This document shows positions 62,375 through 64,000 of a stretch of DNA of 64,000 nt, piece after piece. The stretch is from Verrucomicrobiota bacterium. Lineage in GTDB: Bacteria > Verrucomicrobiota > Verrucomicrobiia > Opitutales > Puniceicoccaceae. How positions within the stretch are numbered: position 1 is the first letter of the stretch; every line of letters begins with the position of its first letter. A model generated the notes under the pieces. The model had not been told where the DNA came from and ran no database searches. It saw only the letters and a list, made by a program, of their open reading frames with translations. The position numbers were made by a program, and so were the translations under genes. The stretch covers positions 16,542-80,541 of the forward strand of contig JBCDMB010000015.1 in the NCBI GenBank assembly GCA_038744685.1, read 5' to 3'.

Positions 62375-62734
62375 TTAGATCACGTAACGGCATGGATCTC
62401 CTTCAATGGAAATCTGCATCGATTCATACTGATCGGAATTATCCTCAAGATTCATTTCGATTCCATTTTCAAACCTGAGAACTATCTTCCGGTCACCGAT
62501 GACCTCAAAGTTCTTAATCTCTGTGTTCATGATTTCGTAGAACGCAGGCGTAGGCCATATTCCTTCTTCCCAGCGTCCTATTTCTTCTCCATCTCTCTTT
62601 AGAATCACCGTGGACTGAACAACAAAATTAACCTTCCCAAAAGTAAATTGTATATCGAACTGCCCAACCCTTACTTGGGTGGTGCATTCGCCAACAAGTA
62701 GCGATAAGTCTAGCTCTTTAGGAATTCGATACAT
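62375..62734 (-). CDS. Hypothetical protein, DUF6188-like
   Basis: 119 aa, all-beta by pattern (TTQVRVGQFDIQFTFGKVNF, IVLRFENGIEMNLED, QYESMQISIEG). The C-terminal segment resembles the small DUF6188 group that includes immunity-like proteins; I am not sure of this. No signal peptide. The ATG is 7 nt after the core GTTAGGC of the attC-like site at 62742, as in a gene cassette. Confidence 0.6.
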   Translation of the reverse strand: MYRIPKELDLSLLVGECTTQVRVGQFDIQFTFGKVNFVVQSTVILKRDGEEIGRWEEGIWPTPAFYEIMNTEIKNFEVIGDRKIVLRFENGIEMNLEDNSDQYESMQISIEGDPCRYVI

Positions 62735-62741
62735 TTCTTTT

Positions 62742-62844
62742 GCCTAACGTGGAGACCAGAAAACCAGTCAATGAGGCTCAGGCGTCCGGTTGGTTTTTAG
62801 ATTTGGTTGGACAGTTCACTGGTGGTTTGCGTCGATTGGTATAC
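62742..62844 (-). repeat. Candidate integron attC site, 103 nt
   Basis: On the minus strand it runs from GTATACC (followed by AATC and arm GACGCAAACC) to a canonical core GTTAGGC preceded by the 5-nt spacer TCCAC and an arm complementary to GACCAGAAAACC. The core matches GTTRRRY exactly. The central part shares AACCAACCGGAC with the site at 63858 and GCCTGAGCC with that at 59323. It lies 2 nt from the upstream stop and 7 nt from the next ATG. Confidence 0.6.
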
Positions 62845-62846
62845 GT

Positions 62847-63320
62847 CTATCTCACAGGCGCCGAAAGCCCTCTGCCGTTCGCTGTTATCGTCGTTTCGAT
62901 CCGAATATGATCACCATTCATGCACTCATTTTTTCGCTCTCTAGCATCATCCTCACAGATCAAATATGTGCTACCGCCGATATCTTCCCGGGTGGGAACA
63001 ACGTCGGTATCTAAGTCCCAATAGCGGCGTGAGATGTAGAGATCATCCGGGAAATACCATCCCAATTTTGGTTCAAATAAGATCAGAGCATTTCCTTGGG
63101 GCCAAAAAACAATTGGGCTGAGATAGTCTCCTTTCTCGTCCACTTCAAAATGTTGGATGTAGAAATCATTGATTTCTTCAACTCCTTCTTTGTGCACAAG
63201 ATATTGAAGGCAAGGGATTACACGATCTTTGAAATCGGGATGCTTCAATACCGACGTAGACTCAGCGACCTCAATCTGAGCCAAGGCAGAAAATATAAGT
63301 AGGTGGAGAACTGCATTCAT
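62847..63320 (-). CDS. Secreted hypothetical protein, 157 aa
   Basis: A short signal peptide (MNAVLHLLIFSALAQIEVAE) precedes a domain with HPDFKDRVIPCLQYLVHKEG, SPIVFWPQGNALILFEPKLG and DDLYISRRYWDLDTDVV. I do not recognise the family. It is bounded on both sides by attC-like sites with the start 4 nt after one core box, so it forms a complete candidate cassette. Confidence 0.6.
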   Translation of the reverse strand: MNAVLHLLIFSALAQIEVAESTSVLKHPDFKDRVIPCLQYLVHKEGVEEINDFYIQHFEVDEKGDYLSPIVFWPQGNALILFEPKLGWYFPDDLYISRRYWDLDTDVVPTREDIGGSTYLICEDDARERKNECMNGDHIRIETTITANGRGLSAPVR

Positions 63321-63324
63321 ACCG

Positions 63325-63428
63325 TAAGAACTTCGAGGCTAGGCGACCTGGCGTGAGAGGTCTATAGTTCTACGAGTTGTAGATTTCACGACGAACTGAA
63401 GCGGGTTGCCTATGCCGTTTTGTTAGGC
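63325..63428 (-). repeat. Candidate integron attC site, 104 nt
   Basis: On the minus strand: box GCCTAAC (matches RYYYAAC), spacer AAAAC, arm GGCATAGGCAACC, a central hairpin TCTAC-AACTC-GTAGA nested in CGTGA/TCACG, an arm complementary to GGC-TAGGCGACC, spacer TCGAA and core GTTCTTA. One extra A in the first arm is unpaired. It begins 12 nt after a stop and ends 4 nt before the next ATG. Confidence 0.65.
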
Positions 63429-63440
63429 CTTCCTAAACGT

Positions 63441-63848
63441 CTACTTTCTCGACCACTCTTCCCAATAGTCCTTACAGGCGCGACGAACATCTTCATACGA
63501 GGTGGGAGCGCCAGTATCCAATTGGATCTCTAGTTTTTCAAAGTCCAGATCGAGAAAACCCATTGTTGTGATCACACGGACAGGCATTTCCTTTGAGTCA
63601 GTAGATAGGATTTCAATTCCGTTTTTGGCTAGGTCCTGCCATTTGTCTGACTTTGGCTCTCCGTCGAAATCTAGAAACTGAATCTTCTTAGTTCCCTTCA
63701 ACTTCAATATAAATGAGTCTCCGTTTGGCTTCAAACGCTCTCGGAGATACGGAATACTCACGAACATCGTGACAGTACCCTGTCTAATTTCGACCACCGT
63801 GATTTCGCCGTCATGGAGAGTATTCCATATTCCAATTGAATCGTTCAT
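63441..63848 (-). CDS. Hypothetical protein, 135 aa
   Basis: Start chosen at MNDSIGIWNTLHDGEI, 9 nt after the attC-like core GTTAGGC; the upstream in-frame Met at 63887 would lie inside that site. The domain (TVTMFVSIPYLRERLKPNGD, DLDFEKLEIQLDTGAPTSYE) looks like a small cytoplasmic immunity-type or regulatory protein, family unknown. It is flanked by attC-like sites on both sides. Confidence 0.6.
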   Translation of the reverse strand: MNDSIGIWNTLHDGEITVVEIRQGTVTMFVSIPYLRERLKPNGDSFILKLKGTKKIQFLDFDGEPKSDKWQDLAKNGIEILSTDSKEMPVRVITTMGFLDLDFEKLEIQLDTGAPTSYEDVRRACKDYWEEWSRK

Positions 63849-63857
63849 GGATTCTTC

Positions 63858-63962
63858 GCCTAACGTCGAGGACAGGCAACCCACCAACGGGGTTCCTAGT
63901 CCGGTTGGTTCTTAGGGTTTTTCAGGATGGTTATCGGGTTGACCTGATCCGCCTTGTTCAGA
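63858..63962 (-). repeat. Candidate integron attC site, 105 nt
   Basis: The clearest of the set. On the minus strand: box TCTGAAC, spacer AAGGC, arm GGATCAGGTCAACCC, central region with further pairing (GGAC-AGG), arm complementary to GGA-CAGG-CAACCC, spacer TCGAC and canonical core GTTAGGC. The two arms match except for two extra T residues in the first, which would be extrahelical. The core lies 9 nt before the ATG at 63848. Confidence 0.7.
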
Positions 63963-64000
63963 GTGCTGGTGGATGGGTTCACTTAGAGGCAGATGCAAAA

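Overview
The window looks like 64 kb of a bacterial chromosome, most likely from the Verrucomicrobiota (Opitutales/Puniceicoccales-like). This is an inference from content: weak Shine-Dalgarno signals, many secreted beta-propeller and signal-peptide proteins, a Lys/Ala-repeat histone-H1-like protein, an Arg-type EF-P, a solitary REP-associated transposase and short GC-rich palindromes between genes. I saw no rRNA, tRNA or CRISPR array.

Layout. 0-8 kb: a cut cupin gene, a hypothetical gene, a 152-bp miniature element, then a tight plus-strand run (Ca2+/Na+ antiporter, S55 SpoIVB-like protein, two secreted beta-propeller proteins). 8-18 kb: TPR and rhodanese proteins, thrH, coaX overlapped by an inositol-monophosphatase-like gene, polX, a secreted transglutaminase-like protein, efp with a co-oriented unknown gene, ribF and a secreted sulfurtransferase. 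18-24 kb: an operon-like run rsmD, ClC transporter, small membrane protein, cydA, cydB, galM. 24-29 kb (minus): aspartate aminotransferase and dgkA, the RHH/H1-like protein, a LolA-like protein and secG. 29-33 kb: a SNF2 helicase, a solitary ParA ATPase and an AbrB-type/Doc toxin-antitoxin pair. 33-43 kb: ahcY and metK (methyl cycle), a matrixin-type metalloprotease, a fused iron-type ABC permease, a VOC protein, typA and an MscS channel. 43-48 kb: a RAYT transposase between two copies of its presumed REP palindrome, then mfd and a SurA-like isomerase. 48-53 kb: a nested inverted-repeat element, then YhhQ-type transporter, P3A H+-ATPase and an M28 peptidase.

From 53.4 kb to the right edge every credible gene is on the minus strand and most are small, secreted or of unknown function. 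From about 59 kb on, genes are separated by roughly 103-105-nt imperfect palindromes. These share a GTT-type core box a few bases before the next start codon, conserved arms with unpaired bases on one side, and 5-nt spacers. That is the architecture of integron attC sites. I read 58.9-64 kb as part of a chromosomal integron cassette array, including a DinJ/YafQ module, whose integrase would lie beyond the right edge. This is the most interesting part of the window.

A second theme is a family of miniature inverted-repeat elements with TAGAGCACTTT-like ends (48.4, 53.2, 56.7 and 57.8 kb). Some of them supply the stop codons of the genes they abut.
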